A stretch of 64,000 nucleotides of DNA from Nitrospirota bacterium (GCA_009773415.1 WSNO01000005.1:51163-115162); one strand, 5' to 3'; positions 25,736 through 35,607 are shown, numbered from the stretch's first letter. Notes: a model not told the origin generated them from the letters alone. A program made the numbers and translations.

Positions 25736-26886
25736 AAAAAATTGTTATCCTTGGCTCCACGGGATCAATCGGGCGAAGCGCTCTCCAGATTGCCGAGGCA
25801 TTCCCTGATCAGTACAAGATAGTTGGTCTATCCGCAGGCAGGAATGTGGATCTGCTCTGTGCGCAAATCGAGCAGTTCCGCCCGAAAGTCGTGGCGGTGT
25901 CGGACACTGCGGGCTATGCTGTACTCAAGGCCGCCCGCCGGGGGAAAAAGTCTCCGCGCATACTTGTCGGCTCTGACGGCATTTGTGAAGTTGCAGCGGA
26001 ATCTTCTGCCGACATCGTTCTTTCTGCAATTGTCGGGTCAGCCGGACTTATGCCGACGCTCTCAGCTGTGCGGGCAGGCAAAGCGGTTGCGCTTGCGAAC
26101 AAGGAAGCGCTTGTCATCGCGGGAGACGTCGTCATGGCTGAAGTTCGAAAGTACGGGGGTGCCCTTCTGCCGGTCGACAGCGAGCACAGCGCCCTTTTTC
26201 AGTGCATGCACGGCTGGACGCGTGACGGCATACGGCGGCTTATCCTGACTGCATCAGGTGGTCCTTTCCGGGGCAGAAAACGTTCCGCACTTCGGGATGT
26301 GACCGCAAAAGACGCACTGCGCCATCCAAACTGGACCATGGGGAAAAAGATTACGATTGATTCGGCAACGCTGATGAACAAGGGGCTGGAGGTCATCGAG
26401 GCCTGTCACCTCTTCGGCATGCCGCTTGAGCGGATAAGCGTGCTTATCCATCCTCAGAGCATCGTGCACTCTATCGTTGAATATGTCGACGGCAGCTACC
26501 TCGCACAGATGTCTCGTCCCGATATGCGGGGGCCGATTGCGCTTGCTCTTTCGTATCCCGAGCGACTGCCCGGCGCAGTCGAACCGCTCCGACTGGAGCA
26601 GCTTGCGTCACTCAGCTTTGAACAGCCTGATACGAAAACTTTTCCGTGCCTGGATTTGGCCTATCAGTCCATGGCAACCGGCGGCACCCTGCCGGCGGTC
26701 ATGAACGCTGCCAATGAAATCGCGGTACATGCCTTTTTAGAAGGCCGCATCCGTTTTACTGACATCCCGCGCATTATCAGCCGGGTTATGAGCGTCCACG
26801 CTGTTTTGCCTGCATCAACAATCGGAGTTGTCATGGAATCCGATAGATGGGCACGGTTCCGGGCGCAGGAGGAGCTTACTGCATGA
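25732..26886 (+). CDS. dxr: 1-deoxy-D-xylulose 5-phosphate reductoisomerase (Dxr)
   Basis: 384 residues. The NADPH motif GSTGSIGRSAL is at 8-18, followed by ALANKEALVIAG, the metal-binding LPVDSEHSA and LTASGGPFRG. It catalyses the first committed step of the MEP isoprenoid pathway; ispD and ispF are further right in the window. It overlaps cdsA by four bases (ATGA). Confidence 0.96.
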   Translation: MKKIVILGSTGSIGRSALQIAEAFPDQYKIVGLSAGRNVDLLCAQIEQFRPKVVAVSDTAGYAVLKAARRGKKSPRILVGSDGICEVAAESSADIVLSAIVGSAGLMPTLSAVRAGKAVALANKEALVIAGDVVMAEVRKYGGALLPVDSEHSALFQCMHGWTRDGIRRLILTASGGPFRGRKRSALRDVTAKDALRHPNWTMGKKITIDSATLMNKGLEVIEACHLFGMPLERISVLIHPQSIVHSIVEYVDGSYLAQMSRPDMRGPIALALSYPERLPGAVEPLRLEQLASLSFEQPDTKTFPCLDLAYQSMATGGTLPAVMNAANEIAVHAFLEGRIRFTDIPRIISRVMSVHAVLPASTIGVVMESDRWARFRAQEELTA

Positions 26887-27959
26887 CTATTCTTGCCGCT
26901 GTTTTTCTTTTTGGTCTCGTTATTTTTGTTCACGAACTGGGTCATTTTATCGTGGCAAAGCTCTCGGGCGTCAAGGTGCTTAAATTTTCGCTCGGCTTCG
27001 GACCAAGCATTATCAGCAAAAAAGTTGGTGAAACCGAATATGCCCTCTCAGCAGTGCCGCTTGGGGGGTATGTGAAAATGCACGGGGAAGACCCCGACGC
27101 TGATGAAAATACGATACTGCAGGATCCCGAACGCTCCTTCAAGGCTCAATCACTCTGGAAGCGTGCTCTGATCGTCTTTTCGGGTCCCTTTTTCAACATG
27201 ATGACCGCTGTTGCAATCTTCTTTGTCCTGTATCTGACCGGCATTCCGATGCTGCTGCCGGTTGTCGGCGAAGTGGTTCCCGGTTCGCCTGCCGAAAGCG
27301 CCCGCATGGAGAAAGGCGATCGGGTCATCGAAGTGAATGGAGCACACGTCAAACAGTGGTCCGATCTGACGGATATCATCTATGAGAGTCCCGGCAAGCA
27401 GATAGCGCTCAAAATCCTTCGCGGCAGTGACCACTTTACGGTTCATGTGACGCCGGAGAGCAAGACGGTCAAAGACGTCTTCGGTGAGGATAAAGTCATC
27501 GGACTTATCGGCGTGAAGTCCGCCGGCGAGACAGCGGAAGTGCGTGAAGATCTCCCGACAGCTTTGCAGCACGCCTTTGTGAAGACATGGGATATTACGG
27601 TGCTCACTCTTACTGCCGTTGTAAAGATGATTCAGCGCATCATTCCGGCCGATTCGATAGGCGGTCCCATCATGATATTCCAGATGGCCGAAAAGCAGGC
27701 ATCTGCCGGTGCGATGAGTTTCTTTGTCTTTGCCGCTGTGATTAGCATCAACCTGGGCATTCTCAATCTTTTGCCCATTCCGGTTCTGGACGGAGGGCAT
27801 CTGCTCTTCATGGGCATTGAAGCAATAAGGAAAAAACCGCTAAGCGAACGGACAATGATCATTTCACAAAAAGTCGGCGTGATTTTGCTCGTCGGGCTTA
27901 TGGCGTTTGCCATGTACAATGATCTCTTCCGCATCTTTACCAAACAGGCGATTCCGTAA
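26883..27959 (+). CDS. rseP: RIP zinc metalloprotease RseP
   Basis: 358 residues from ATG 26883, which overlaps the dxr stop; the longer open frame begins inside dxr. The metal-binding HELGH is in the first membrane helix (H17-H21), with a single PDZ domain near 110-185. The LDG motif lies in LLPIPVLDGGHLLFMGIEA, supplying the third zinc ligand. It cleaves transmembrane proteins such as anti-sigma factors after a first cut by a periplasmic protease, for which the HtrA-like protein at 32224-33669 is one candidate. E. coli RseP has two PDZ domains; one is usual in many other phyla. Confidence 0.93.
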   Translation: MTILAAVFLFGLVIFVHELGHFIVAKLSGVKVLKFSLGFGPSIISKKVGETEYALSAVPLGGYVKMHGEDPDADENTILQDPERSFKAQSLWKRALIVFSGPFFNMMTAVAIFFVLYLTGIPMLLPVVGEVVPGSPAESARMEKGDRVIEVNGAHVKQWSDLTDIIYESPGKQIALKILRGSDHFTVHVTPESKTVKDVFGEDKVIGLIGVKSAGETAEVREDLPTALQHAFVKTWDITVLTLTAVVKMIQRIIPADSIGGPIMIFQMAEKQASAGAMSFFVFAAVISINLGILNLLPIPVLDGGHLLFMGIEAIRKKPLSERTMIISQKVGVILLVGLMAFAMYNDLFRIFTKQAIP

Positions 27960-27961
27960 AC

Positions 27962-28411
27962 ATGAAGCCGGCCACAATTAAAACACTCAAATCTGCTGGC
28001 GGCGTCATCTTCCGCCGCACCGGGACGACCGTGGAAATTGCCCTCATTGCCACAAAAGGGAAGTCGGCATGGACGCTGCCGAAGGGGCTGATCGATCCGG
28101 GAGAGCTGCCCGACCAGACAGCAATCCGGGAGATTCGTGAAGAGACAGGCCTCGTCGGCAAGATCGTCGGCTCGCTCGGCGAAAAATCGTTCTGGTTTTA
28201 TCTGAAAAACGAAAACATTCGCTGCAAGAAGAGCGTTTCCTATTTTCTGGTCGAATGCATCGGCGGTGCCATAGAAGAATTCGGCCCTGAGGTCGATGAT
28301 GCCCGATGGGTTGACATCAATGAGGCGCTTGCGAAGGTTGCCTATCGGAGCGATTCAGAGCTTATCAATAAAGCGAAAGACATGATAGAGCCCCATGGGA
28401 ACCATTCTTGA
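27962..28411 (+). CDS. Nudix hydrolase
   Basis: 149 residues. A perfect Nudix box spans [23 protein letters not shown] (28084-28152), giving the GX5EX7REUXEEXGU pattern. The SAGGVIFRR start is common in AP4A/diphosphoinositol-type and MutT-like members. The substrate is a nucleoside diphosphate derivative but cannot be specified. It begins two bases after rseP and overlaps rfaE2 by 17 bases. Confidence 0.88.
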   Translation: MKPATIKTLKSAGGVIFRRTGTTVEIALIATKGKSAWTLPKGLIDPGELPDQTAIREIREETGLVGKIVGSLGEKSFWFYLKNENIRCKKSVSYFLVECIGGAIEEFGPEVDDARWVDINEALAKVAYRSDSELINKAKDMIEPHGNHS

Positions 28412-28853
28412 CCAGACTCAGCTGAAACGGACCGTTTGTGCTCTCAAGGATGAAGGGAAGAAGGTTGTTTTTACGAACGGATGTTTCGACATTCTGCATG
28501 TCGGCCATGTGCGCTACCTTGCGGAGGCGCGGGCACTGGGCGACGTGCTGGTGATCGGCCTGAACAGCGATGCTTCGGTCAGTCGCCTGAAACCTGGCCG
28601 CCCGGTGAACCCGGAAAAAAATCGTGCAGAGGTCCTTGCAGCACTTTCCGCTGTCGATTTCGTCACTATTTTCCCTGAGGACACACCGTATGATTTGATT
28701 GCGCTTATCAGACCTGACGTTTTGGTCAAGGGCGGCGACTGGAAAAAAGAGACCATTGTCGGTGGGGATCTTGTTCCTGAAGTATACAGTCTGCCGTTTG
28801 TTGAAGGGGTCTCAACCACATCTATCATCACCAGGATATTGTCATCTCCGTAG
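28395..28853 (+). CDS. rfaE2: D-glycero-beta-D-manno-heptose 1-phosphate adenylyltransferase (RfaE domain II)
   Basis: 152 residues, a stand-alone cytidylyltransferase-like domain. [17 protein letters not shown] carries the HxGH nucleotide motif and GVSTTSII the ISSTxII-type motif. It activates heptose 1-phosphate to ADP-heptose for the inner LPS core. In E. coli this domain is fused to a kinase in HldE; the kinase is not in this window. Neighbouring envelope genes fit this role. Confidence 0.9.
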   Translation: MGTILDQTQLKRTVCALKDEGKKVVFTNGCFDILHVGHVRYLAEARALGDVLVIGLNSDASVSRLKPGRPVNPEKNRAEVLAALSAVDFVTIFPEDTPYDLIALIRPDVLVKGGDWKKETIVGGDLVPEVYSLPFVEGVSTTSIITRILSSP

Positions 28854-28894
28854 CGGGATGCTAAAATGTACAATAAGACTTGAGGAGGTAGCGC

Positions 28895-29413
28895 ATGACG
28901 ACAGGATTAGTGCCCGTTGCAGGCTCATCAGAGCTGTCCAAAGCAGCAAGGGCTAATGAAATTCTGCAACTTGTTACGTTCGCCCTCGGCAATGAAGAAT
29001 ATGCGGTTGACATCCTGAAAGTTCAGGAAATCAACCGCATGAAGGAGATCACCCGAGTGCCGAATTCTCCGGATTATGTTGAGGGCGTCATCAATCTCCG
29101 CGGAAAGGTCATCCCAGTGGTCAGCCTGCGTATGAAATTCGGGCTTGAAGAGCGCGAAAATGATTCTCAATCGCGCATCATGATTATGGACATTCAGGGG
29201 ATTACCATGGGACTCATTGTTGACGGCGTCTCCGAGGTTCTTCGCGTTCCTGAAAACATTGTTGAGCCGACTCCGCCAATGACCTCAAATGTCAGCACCG
29301 AATTCATCAAAGGGATTGCCAAGCTTGAAGACCGGCTGATTATTCTGCTCGACATGGATCGTCTTATCGGCAAGTCTGATGAGACCGCCCTGCTCGAGGC
29401 TTCGGGAATGTAA
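28895..29413 (+). CDS. cheW: Chemotaxis coupling protein CheW
   Basis: 172 residues. EEYAVDILKVQEI, YVEGVINLRGKVIPVVSLR and GLIVDGVSEVLRV are the core CheW beta-barrel segments that join chemoreceptors to CheA. A full AGGAGG lies upstream of the ATG. No other chemotaxis gene is nearby, so the partner is elsewhere in the genome. The N-terminus has about 20 extra residues before the core domain. Confidence 0.93.
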   Translation: MTTGLVPVAGSSELSKAARANEILQLVTFALGNEEYAVDILKVQEINRMKEITRVPNSPDYVEGVINLRGKVIPVVSLRMKFGLEERENDSQSRIMIMDIQGITMGLIVDGVSEVLRVPENIVEPTPPMTSNVSTEFIKGIAKLEDRLIILLDMDRLIGKSDETALLEASGM

Positions 29414-29812
29414 GCAGTCAAAAGTACTTTTGTCGTCATCTGTTCGAGATGCTGGTGCTTGAGGGTGCACAGGCAGATCAGATCTGCTTAACGATCCTTC
29501 TGACGACAACGTCGCGGTGAGATTTTCCGCACACCTTCAGATTCTTCAACAAACATTCATCAATTCATGGTAGTATAAATGAGATGTAAGTAGTATCGTC
29601 TGCGAAGAACTGCCAAGAGCTCCATCTGTTGAACGTCCCCGCACCGGAAAAAGCGCCAAGCCAGAGACTGTCAGAACGTATCTCTACAACATTTGCCGCA
29701 TCATAAGACCACCCGGAAACCGGAGAGTCCTTATAAGCGGGAGTGCCTTGCTGCACTTTTCAGTATGGCTGGAAGCATAAATATGGTGTATCCGCAAAAG
29801 GAGATTCTCAAC
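29414..29812. other. 399-base intergenic stretch without a convincing gene
   Basis: No RNA family or transposon end was recognised. A minus-strand open frame at 29565-29756 from an alternative GTG is the only candidate, but it has no Shine-Dalgarno and no family I recognise. Toward the right end an AAGGAG precedes the small zinc-ribbon gene. Confidence 0.5.
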
Positions 29813-29932
29813 ATGACAAGAACATGCAGAATGTGCAACGGCGCTCTGCCGCCTGATTGCCGTTATTATTACGAAGCCGGTAAAATCTGCGAACGCTGCT
29901 ACGACATCCGGACTCAGCCCCTGAACGACTGA
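29813..29932 (+). CDS. 39-residue zinc-ribbon-like miniprotein
   Basis: Begins at ATG 29813 with AAGGAG nine bases upstream. Two CxxC pairs (CRMC at the N-terminus, CERC near residue 27) and another Cys in PPDC suggest a small zinc knuckle. The last 19 bases overlap the 3' end of ispF on the other strand, which is common for convergent genes. Function unknown; length, Shine-Dalgarno and Cys pattern are the only support. Confidence 0.5.
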   Translation: MTRTCRMCNGALPPDCRYYYEAGKICERCYDIRTQPLND

Positions 29933-30399
29933 GTTAATAAACAGACCGCTTGTGCGGCGATGCCCTCGCCACGCCCGATAAACCCCATTTTTTCGTTTGT
30001 CTTGGCCTTGATATTGATGCAGCCCGGGGGAATCCCGGCAGCCGTCAGTGAAGACTTCATTGCTTCAATGTGCGGCGCAAGTTTCGGCTGCTCGGTGATG
30101 ACGATGCTGTCAATCCAACTGATGACGAAGCCGGCGGTTTGCGCAAGGGAGATAACATGCCTGAGCAGTTCGGTGCTGACCGCGTCTCTCCAGCGCGGGT
30201 CAGTATCGGGGAAGTGCCTGCCGATGTCTCCGGCTCCGAGAGCACCCAGAATGGCGTCAATGATAGCGTGGCAAAGCACATCGCCGTCGGAGTGCGCTTT
30301 GAGCCCGCAGGCATGAGGAATTGCAACCCCGCCAAGAACGAGTTGTCCGCCCGTTGAAAAACGGTGCGAGTCGTAGCCGATGCCGATGCGCATGCTCAT
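29914..30399 (-). CDS. ispF: 2-C-methyl-D-erythritol 2,4-cyclodiphosphate synthase (IspF)
   Basis: 161 residues; the ATG two codons later (30393) is equally possible and would give the familiar MRIGIGYDSH start. The zinc ligands are in GYDSH and the LKAHSDGDVLCHA segment, and DIGRHFPDTDP is conserved. It forms the cyclic diphosphate of the MEP pathway. A 70-base gap separates it from the ispD stop, and both genes run leftward. Confidence 0.95.
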   Translation of the reverse strand: MSMRIGIGYDSHRFSTGGQLVLGGVAIPHACGLKAHSDGDVLCHAIIDAILGALGAGDIGRHFPDTDPRWRDAVSTELLRHVISLAQTAGFVISWIDSIVITEQPKLAPHIEAMKSSLTAAGIPPGCINIKAKTNEKMGFIGRGEGIAAQAVCLLTQSFRG

Positions 30400-30469
30400 T
30401 CAGGATGCCCGAAGGATACAGGACATAGGGCTGTATGCCTTCTCCGGACGCATCTCTCCATCCTGAATC

Positions 30470-31219
30470 CTATGCACTCTCTCCTCCTTCCGGTGATTTG
30501 AGGAACGCTTCTGCAATAAGAATGTCCTCGGGCGTGGTTATCTTGATATTACGGTAGCTGCCTTTGACAATTGTGACCGAACCTCCGTATCGCTCAACAA
30601 CCGAAGCATCATCCGTCCCGAAAAAGCCCTCGCGCATCGCCCGCTCCAGAGCTGTTTTCAGCGTTTCATAGTAAAAGACCTGCGGAGTCTGAATGGCCCA
30701 AAGGCGCGACCGGTCGAGAGTCTGCGCCACGCATGGCCGGCCAGCCCCGGAAATCGCCTCTTTAACCGTATCCTTCACCGGCACGGCAACAACCGCACCA
30801 TCGTACCCTTCCAGGGCATGGATGGCCGCAGCGATGGTTTCCGGTGCAATCAGCGGACGGGCGCCGTCATGGATGACCACAATCCCGGCGCCTTCCGGAA
30901 GCGCGGAAAGTCCGTTCATGACGGAGTCCTGCCGCTCCTTGCCTCCCGGCACAATCCGCAGGACCTTTCCAATCCCGTATCTGTCTATCAGGGCTGACGT
31001 AGCCGCAAACTCCTGTTCATGAACAACCGGAATGATCTCGTCTATCAGATCACACGCGTGCAACGCCGCAAGCGACCAGAAAAGCACCGGCCTTCCCGCA
31101 AGCTCAACATACTGTTTGCTCAGGGAACCGCCGAAGCGCTTGCCGATTCCCGCCGCCGCCACAACGGCAACCGTTCGCCGGGGAGGAACACCCGGCACCC
31201 TGTTTTTGCTATTCTTCAT
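30470..31219 (-). CDS. ispD: 2-C-methyl-D-erythritol 4-phosphate cytidylyltransferase (IspD)
   Basis: 249 residues from ATG 31219, which lies inside the last codons of the PIN-TRAM gene (11-base overlap). VAVVAAAGIGKRFGG is the nucleotide-binding loop, followed by VIHDGARPL and the C-terminal KITTPEDILIAE. It converts MEP to CDP-methylerythritol. The PIN-TRAM/ispD/ispF order recurs in several bacterial phyla. Confidence 0.95.
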   Translation of the reverse strand: MKNSKNRVPGVPPRRTVAVVAAAGIGKRFGGSLSKQYVELAGRPVLFWSLAALHACDLIDEIIPVVHEQEFAATSALIDRYGIGKVLRIVPGGKERQDSVMNGLSALPEGAGIVVIHDGARPLIAPETIAAAIHALEGYDGAVVAVPVKDTVKEAISGAGRPCVAQTLDRSRLWAIQTPQVFYYETLKTALERAMREGFFGTDDASVVERYGGSVTIVKGSYRNIKITTPEDILIAEAFLKSPEGGESA

Positions 31220-32192
31220 CTTTCGGTTTTGCAAAAATCATCCTGCCCGCAGTTGTCTGAAGCACACTCGTTACGACTGCTTCCGTATTTTTGCCGATCA
31301 GCTTGCGCGAGTTTTCGAGAACGACCATCGTTCCGTCATCAAGATATGCGACACCCTGGTTATATTCCTTGCCTTCTTTAACGATAAACAGGTTGAGGAC
31401 TTCTCCCGGCAACACCACCGGCTTCATGACATGTGCAAGCTCATTAATGTTCAGCACCGCAACTCCCTGCAACTGCGCAACCTTGTTCAGGTTGAAATCG
31501 TTGGTAATAACCTTTGCCTGAAGGGCGCGCGCAAGCGCAACCAGCTTTGCATCAACCTCGCGGATTTTGGGGAAGTCCTGATCGACAACCTTGACCGTCA
31601 CCTGCGCCATTTTCTGGATGCGCTGCACCACGTCGAGTCCCCGCCGGCCCTTGGTTCGGCGCAGCGGATCCGGAGAGTCGGCAATGTGCTGCAGCTCATG
31701 GAGAATGAACTGCGGAACAATGATGATTCCCTCAAGAAACCCAGTCTCGATCACATCTGCGATGCGTCCGTCTATAACAACGCTGCTGTCGAGAATCATC
31801 AGGTCTTCTTCCGGCTCCTGCCCCTTGAACAGGCGCATTATTGCCGGGATGGTCATGTTCTTGCCGCGGCTGAGCCCGACAAAAAAACCGCCGTATCCCA
31901 GAAATGCGGAAAGCGCTGCTGCAGTGATGCGGGCCGCTTCATCCGCCATAAGCGCCTCAATCGGAATCATCAGCAGCATCGAAAAGATGAGGCCGATGCC
32001 GAGACCGACCAGTCCTCCCAGCATGGCGCCGAAGGGAACGGTTTTCAGATATGATTCGGAAACCAGAAAAAGCGATCCGATCACCGTTCCGCCGACCAGA
32101 CCTATCGGAATGCTGCCGTATTTGAGGCCGAGCATGCCGCCAATAACCACAAAAAGCACACCAACAGCGAGTTTCGTAATAATCTTCAGCAC
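31209..32192 (-). CDS. Membrane PIN-TRAM domain protein (YacL-like)
   Basis: 327 residues. Four predicted N-terminal membrane helices occupy residues about 1-110. A PIN nuclease-like domain (ILDSSVVIDGRIADV near 133-147, later ITNDFNLNKVA) carries acidic metal-binding residues. A C-terminal TRAM domain (about 250-325) may bind RNA. The family is conserved next to ispD, but its function is not firmly known. A membrane-bound ribonuclease or RNA-binding role is inferred from the domains. Confidence 0.88.
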   Translation of the reverse strand: MLKIITKLAVGVLFVVIGGMLGLKYGSIPIGLVGGTVIGSLFLVSESYLKTVPFGAMLGGLVGLGIGLIFSMLLMIPIEALMADEAARITAAALSAFLGYGGFFVGLSRGKNMTIPAIMRLFKGQEPEEDLMILDSSVVIDGRIADVIETGFLEGIIIVPQFILHELQHIADSPDPLRRTKGRRGLDVVQRIQKMAQVTVKVVDQDFPKIREVDAKLVALARALQAKVITNDFNLNKVAQLQGVAVLNINELAHVMKPVVLPGEVLNLFIVKEGKEYNQGVAYLDDGTMVVLENSRKLIGKNTEAVVTSVLQTTAGRMIFAKPKDEE

Positions 32193-32223
32193 AGCCGTCT
32201 CCTTCCGCTGCCGAAGTGCCGGT

Positions 32224-33669
32224 TCAGCGAGGTTCTATGGTGATATAAAATTTGCGGCCAATCCGGTTCACAAACAGCAGCACGGCTTCATCGGATCGGA
32301 GCCTTGAGAGAGAGCGGTTGAACTCGTTCAGGTTCGACACCTTCTGGCGATCGATCTCTTCAAGAACGTCCCCCTTGCGGAGTCCCGCGTCTTCTGCCGC
32401 CGAACCGGACTCAATCTTGAGGACCACGACGCCCTTTTCATCCTTGTCGAGCCCGAGCTGTTTTGCAATCGCCGCTGTAAGATCAGTTACCGTAACCCCT
32501 GAGAGTGCGTTGGCAAAGCTTTCTCCGGCGGGTGCAGGACGCGAACTCAGATCGGATGCATCCGACGGCAGTTCGACAATCGTTGCGGTAAGACTCACTT
32601 CCCTGTCCCTGCGGATCAGCTTGACGAGAACCCCTGAACCAAGGCGGCTCTGCGCAACCATATTTCGAAGAACGCCTACATCGTTAATGCGCCTGCCGCC
32701 GAACTCGGTGATAATATCGCCCCGCTGGATTCCCGCCCTGGCGGCAGGACTTCCCTTTGCAACGTCACTCACCAGAACGCCGTCCGTGCCTTTCAGGCCG
32801 AACTTTTGCGACATCTCCGGCGTCAGTTCCTGAATCGTCACGCCAAGCCAGCCGCGCGTAACCTTTCCGTCCTTTGTCAGCTGATCTTTCACGGCACGAA
32901 CCATATTGCTCGGAACCGCAAAGCCGATGCCCTGGTACCCGCCGGTCTTTGAAAAGATAGCAGTGTTGATGCCGATGATTTCTCCCTTGATGTTCACCAG
33001 CGGTCCTCCCGAATTGCCGGGATTGATTGCGGCATCGGTCTGGATGAAGTCTTCATAATCGGCAATGCCGACGTCTGCTCGTCCGACGGCACTGATAATG
33101 CCCATTGTTACGGTATTGTTCAGGCCGAAGGCATTGCCGATGGCAAGGACAAACTCTCCCACCTGCAGCTTTTCGGAATCCCCCCACGGGATGACCGGCA
33201 ATGCTTTTGCGTCGATCTTGATGATGGCGATGTCCGTCTTCGGATCTGCGCCAATGACGCGGGCCTTGAAACTGCGTTTGTCATACAGGAGAACGCGGAT
33301 ATCGCTCGACTGTTCCACCACATGGTTATTCGTGACAATATAGCCGTCCGGGGAAACGACAACTCCCGAACCGAGACTCTGCTCCTTGAAACGCCGGTTT
33401 TTACCGTCCGGAAACGGCGTCAGAAAATCATAAAATTCATCAAACGGCACCTGCTGCCGTTTCAATACTTTCGTGCTGGAGATGTTCACGACTGACGGGG
33501 AAACCGCCCTGACGATTTCGGAAAAAGCCCGGCTCGTCTCCTCGATCTGCTTCGGCACCCGGGGAGAAAAAGGCGCATACGCTGATGAAAAAAGGATATA
33601 GTACGTCAGCCCGCCGATAAGAAATCCCGCGAGCAGCAGTGTCGGAACCCAGAACAAACGCTTGTTCAT
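32224..33669 (-). CDS. degQ: HtrA/DegQ-type periplasmic serine protease
   Basis: 481 residues. A single N-terminal membrane segment or uncleaved signal is followed by a trypsin-like domain with His in YIVTNNHVV, Asp in DIAIIKI and Ser in GNSGGPLV. Two PDZ domains follow, near 290-370 and 395-475. It degrades misfolded envelope proteins, and in a RIP cascade can provide the first cut for RseP. selB ends three bases upstream, so it is probably the last gene of the comEC-hisH-selB-htrA run. Confidence 0.93.
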   Translation of the reverse strand: MNKRLFWVPTLLLAGFLIGGLTYYILFSSAYAPFSPRVPKQIEETSRAFSEIVRAVSPSVVNISSTKVLKRQQVPFDEFYDFLTPFPDGKNRRFKEQSLGSGVVVSPDGYIVTNNHVVEQSSDIRVLLYDKRSFKARVIGADPKTDIAIIKIDAKALPVIPWGDSEKLQVGEFVLAIGNAFGLNNTVTMGIISAVGRADVGIADYEDFIQTDAAINPGNSGGPLVNIKGEIIGINTAIFSKTGGYQGIGFAVPSNMVRAVKDQLTKDGKVTRGWLGVTIQELTPEMSQKFGLKGTDGVLVSDVAKGSPAARAGIQRGDIITEFGGRRINDVGVLRNMVAQSRLGSGVLVKLIRRDREVSLTATIVELPSDASDLSSRPAPAGESFANALSGVTVTDLTAAIAKQLGLDKDEKGVVVLKIESGSAAEDAGLRKGDVLEEIDRQKVSNLNEFNRSLSRLRSDEAVLLFVNRIGRKFYITIEPR

Positions 33670-33672
33670 TGC

Positions 33673-35607
33673 CTATTTTAGCATGAATTTTCGCACATCC
33701 CCAAGGCGGAGCGTAATACGGTGGGAGTCGAGATATTCCAGGAACGGCAGTGCAAACTTTCGTGATGTGGCAAGCAGATCGCGAAATTCAGCAACTGTCA
33801 TTTCCGGCTTTTTTGCATAAAATGCCCGCAAAAGCTCTATCATCTTCCGATAGAGTCCGGCGGTAATATGCAGCGAATCATTGATTCTGACAAGCTGTCC
33901 CTCTGCCGCCATCAGCTTGAGCAAATCGCCCAGCTCTTTGTCGGCAAGGAGCAGCCGCTCGGCAAGTTCGGTGCGGAGCGGCGGAAGAAAGCCTTCCTTT
34001 TCAATAGCCGCAAGTATCCTGCCGCGCACATTTTCATCCCCCTCTGAAAGAGAAACCCTGAATCCGGAAAGGCGCAACAGGTCGCGATCCAGCGTCACTT
34101 CAGGAATAAACGGAATGAGCAGAAATGTCTTCTCCTCGCCCTTCAGCACTGCCCTGAAACGAGCCTTCAGCTCTTCTTTCGGCAGCCCCGGCTTGAGCGG
34201 ATTTTCTTTGTGGAATGCCGTCAACTGGCCAACAAGGTGATCACGAAAAGCTGTAATTGTATCCCGGTGAAAAATGGTGTCCTGCGCCCTGATGCAAATG
34301 CCCTTGCCGACAAGCTGATCGATTGCCGACTGGAGATCCGGCAGGTTGCCCTGAATCCAGCCCTCGATGTGCGCAACCGTGCGCCCTGCATATCCGGCGC
34401 GCTTTATCAGCATCTCAATCCGGTCTCTGAGGGAGCCCTGCTCAAACACAACGAGGTCGTCGGTGCCGGCCTTTCTCTTGCGCTTCACCGGTTGAGGGTC
34501 GAGCACCGCGCCGCCCCCAATCGTCTCAAGCGGGGAAAACCGCCTGATGATATAGCGGTCGCCGCTGAGTACAACGACAGGGTGTTCAAGGCGGAACTGG
34601 CAGAAGCTGCTTTCTCCCGGAGCCAACTCTTCGCGATCGTACAAGATAACACGGGCAACTGTCTCTGCTGTGCCGCAATAAAAGTGCACCCTGCTGCGAG
34701 ACTTCACCGGCGGAGCATCCTTCATGAGCTCGAGCTTTGCATCGACGGCAGTGGTCGGGATAAAGCGTCCGGGAGGAACAACGACGTCACCACGATTGAG
34801 GAGTTCACGATCAACTCCTTGCAGATTAATACCGATCCGCTGTCCGGCAGATGCCGCATCAACCATCTCGCCGTGGCTCTGGAGGCCGCGCACCTTGCTC
34901 TCAATGCCGCTTGGAAGAATCTCAACAAGGCTATCGACCGCAATGGTTCCCGACAGGGCGGTCCCGGTAACGACCGTGCCGAAACCCTTGAGCGTAAAGA
35001 CCCGATCGATCGGAAGGCGAAATATTCCCTTGCTCAGCTTCGGCGAAACGGAGAGGGCTCGCGCGTGGATGGCCTCCTTCAGAAGGTCAAGATTGAGTCC
35101 GCTTTTTGCGGATACGGGCAAAATCTCCGTTCCATCAAGAAAGGTTCCCTTTGCAAACTCCCTGATCTCATCGGACACCAGCTCAATCCAATCCGCATCA
35201 ACCAGATCGGCCTTGGTGAGGGCGATGAACCCGCTCTTTATTTTGAGCATCTCGCAGATGGCAAGATGTTCGCGACTCTGCGGCATGATTCCCTCGTCGG
35301 CGGCGATGACCATCATCAGCACATCAATGCCGCCCGCTCCGGCAAGCATGTTCTTGATGAGACGCTCATGCCCCGGGACATCGATAATGCCGACCCGCAC
35401 GCCGTCCGGATACGACAGGCTTGCAAAGCCGAGATCAATCGTAATGCCGCGCTCCTTCTCTTCTTTCAGACGATCGGGATCGGTTCCGGTGAGTGCCTTT
35501 ACAAGCGAGCTTTTGCCGTGGTCAATATGTCCGGCGGTGCCGAGAATAATGCTCTTCTTCTGTACAACCCCTCCCGCCGAGGCCGGCGGCGGCGATGCGC
35601 TGCTCAT
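33673..35607 (-). CDS. selB: Selenocysteine-specific elongation factor SelB
   Basis: 644 residues. The N-terminal GTPase has G1 GHIDHGKS, the RGITIDLGFA switch, DVPGHERL (G3) and TKAD (G4). Three EF-Tu-like beta domains follow, then the C-terminal winged helices that bind the SECIS hairpin. It brings Sec-tRNA to UGA codons, so the organism should make selenoproteins, although none was recognised in this window. It overlaps hisH by four bases. Confidence 0.95.
   Translation of the reverse strand: MSSASPPPASAGGVVQKKSIILGTAGHIDHGKSSLVKALTGTDPDRLKEEKERGITIDLGFASLSYPDGVRVGIIDVPGHERLIKNMLAGAGGIDVLMMVIAADEGIMPQSREHLAICEMLKIKSGFIALTKADLVDADWIELVSDEIREFAKGTFLDGTEILPVSAKSGLNLDLLKEAIHARALSVSPKLSKGIFRLPIDRVFTLKGFGTVVTGTALSGTIAVDSLVEILPSGIESKVRGLQSHGEMVDAASAGQRIGINLQGVDRELLNRGDVVVPPGRFIPTTAVDAKLELMKDAPPVKSRSRVHFYCGTAETVARVILYDREELAPGESSFCQFRLEHPVVVLSGDRYIIRRFSPLETIGGGAVLDPQPVKRKRKAGTDDLVVFEQGSLRDRIEMLIKRAGYAGRTVAHIEGWIQGNLPDLQSAIDQLVGKGICIRAQDTIFHRDTITAFRDHLVGQLTAFHKENPLKPGLPKEELKARFRAVLKGEEKTFLLIPFIPEVTLDRDLLRLSGFRVSLSEGDENVRGRILAAIEKEGFLPPLRTELAERLLLADKELGDLLKLMAAEGQLVRINDSLHITAGLYRKMIELLRAFYAKKPEMTVAEFRDLLATSRKFALPFLEYLDSHRITLRLGDVRKFMLK

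Noticed and set aside
29565..29756. 63-residue minus-strand frame rich in Trp, Phe and Asp
   Set aside because: Alternative start, no Shine-Dalgarno, a stop directly upstream and no family recognised. It could be a gene remnant but cannot be supported.
33673..35607. Selenoprotein gene linked to selB
   Set aside because: No gene in the window shows an in-frame TGA with conserved coding on both sides.
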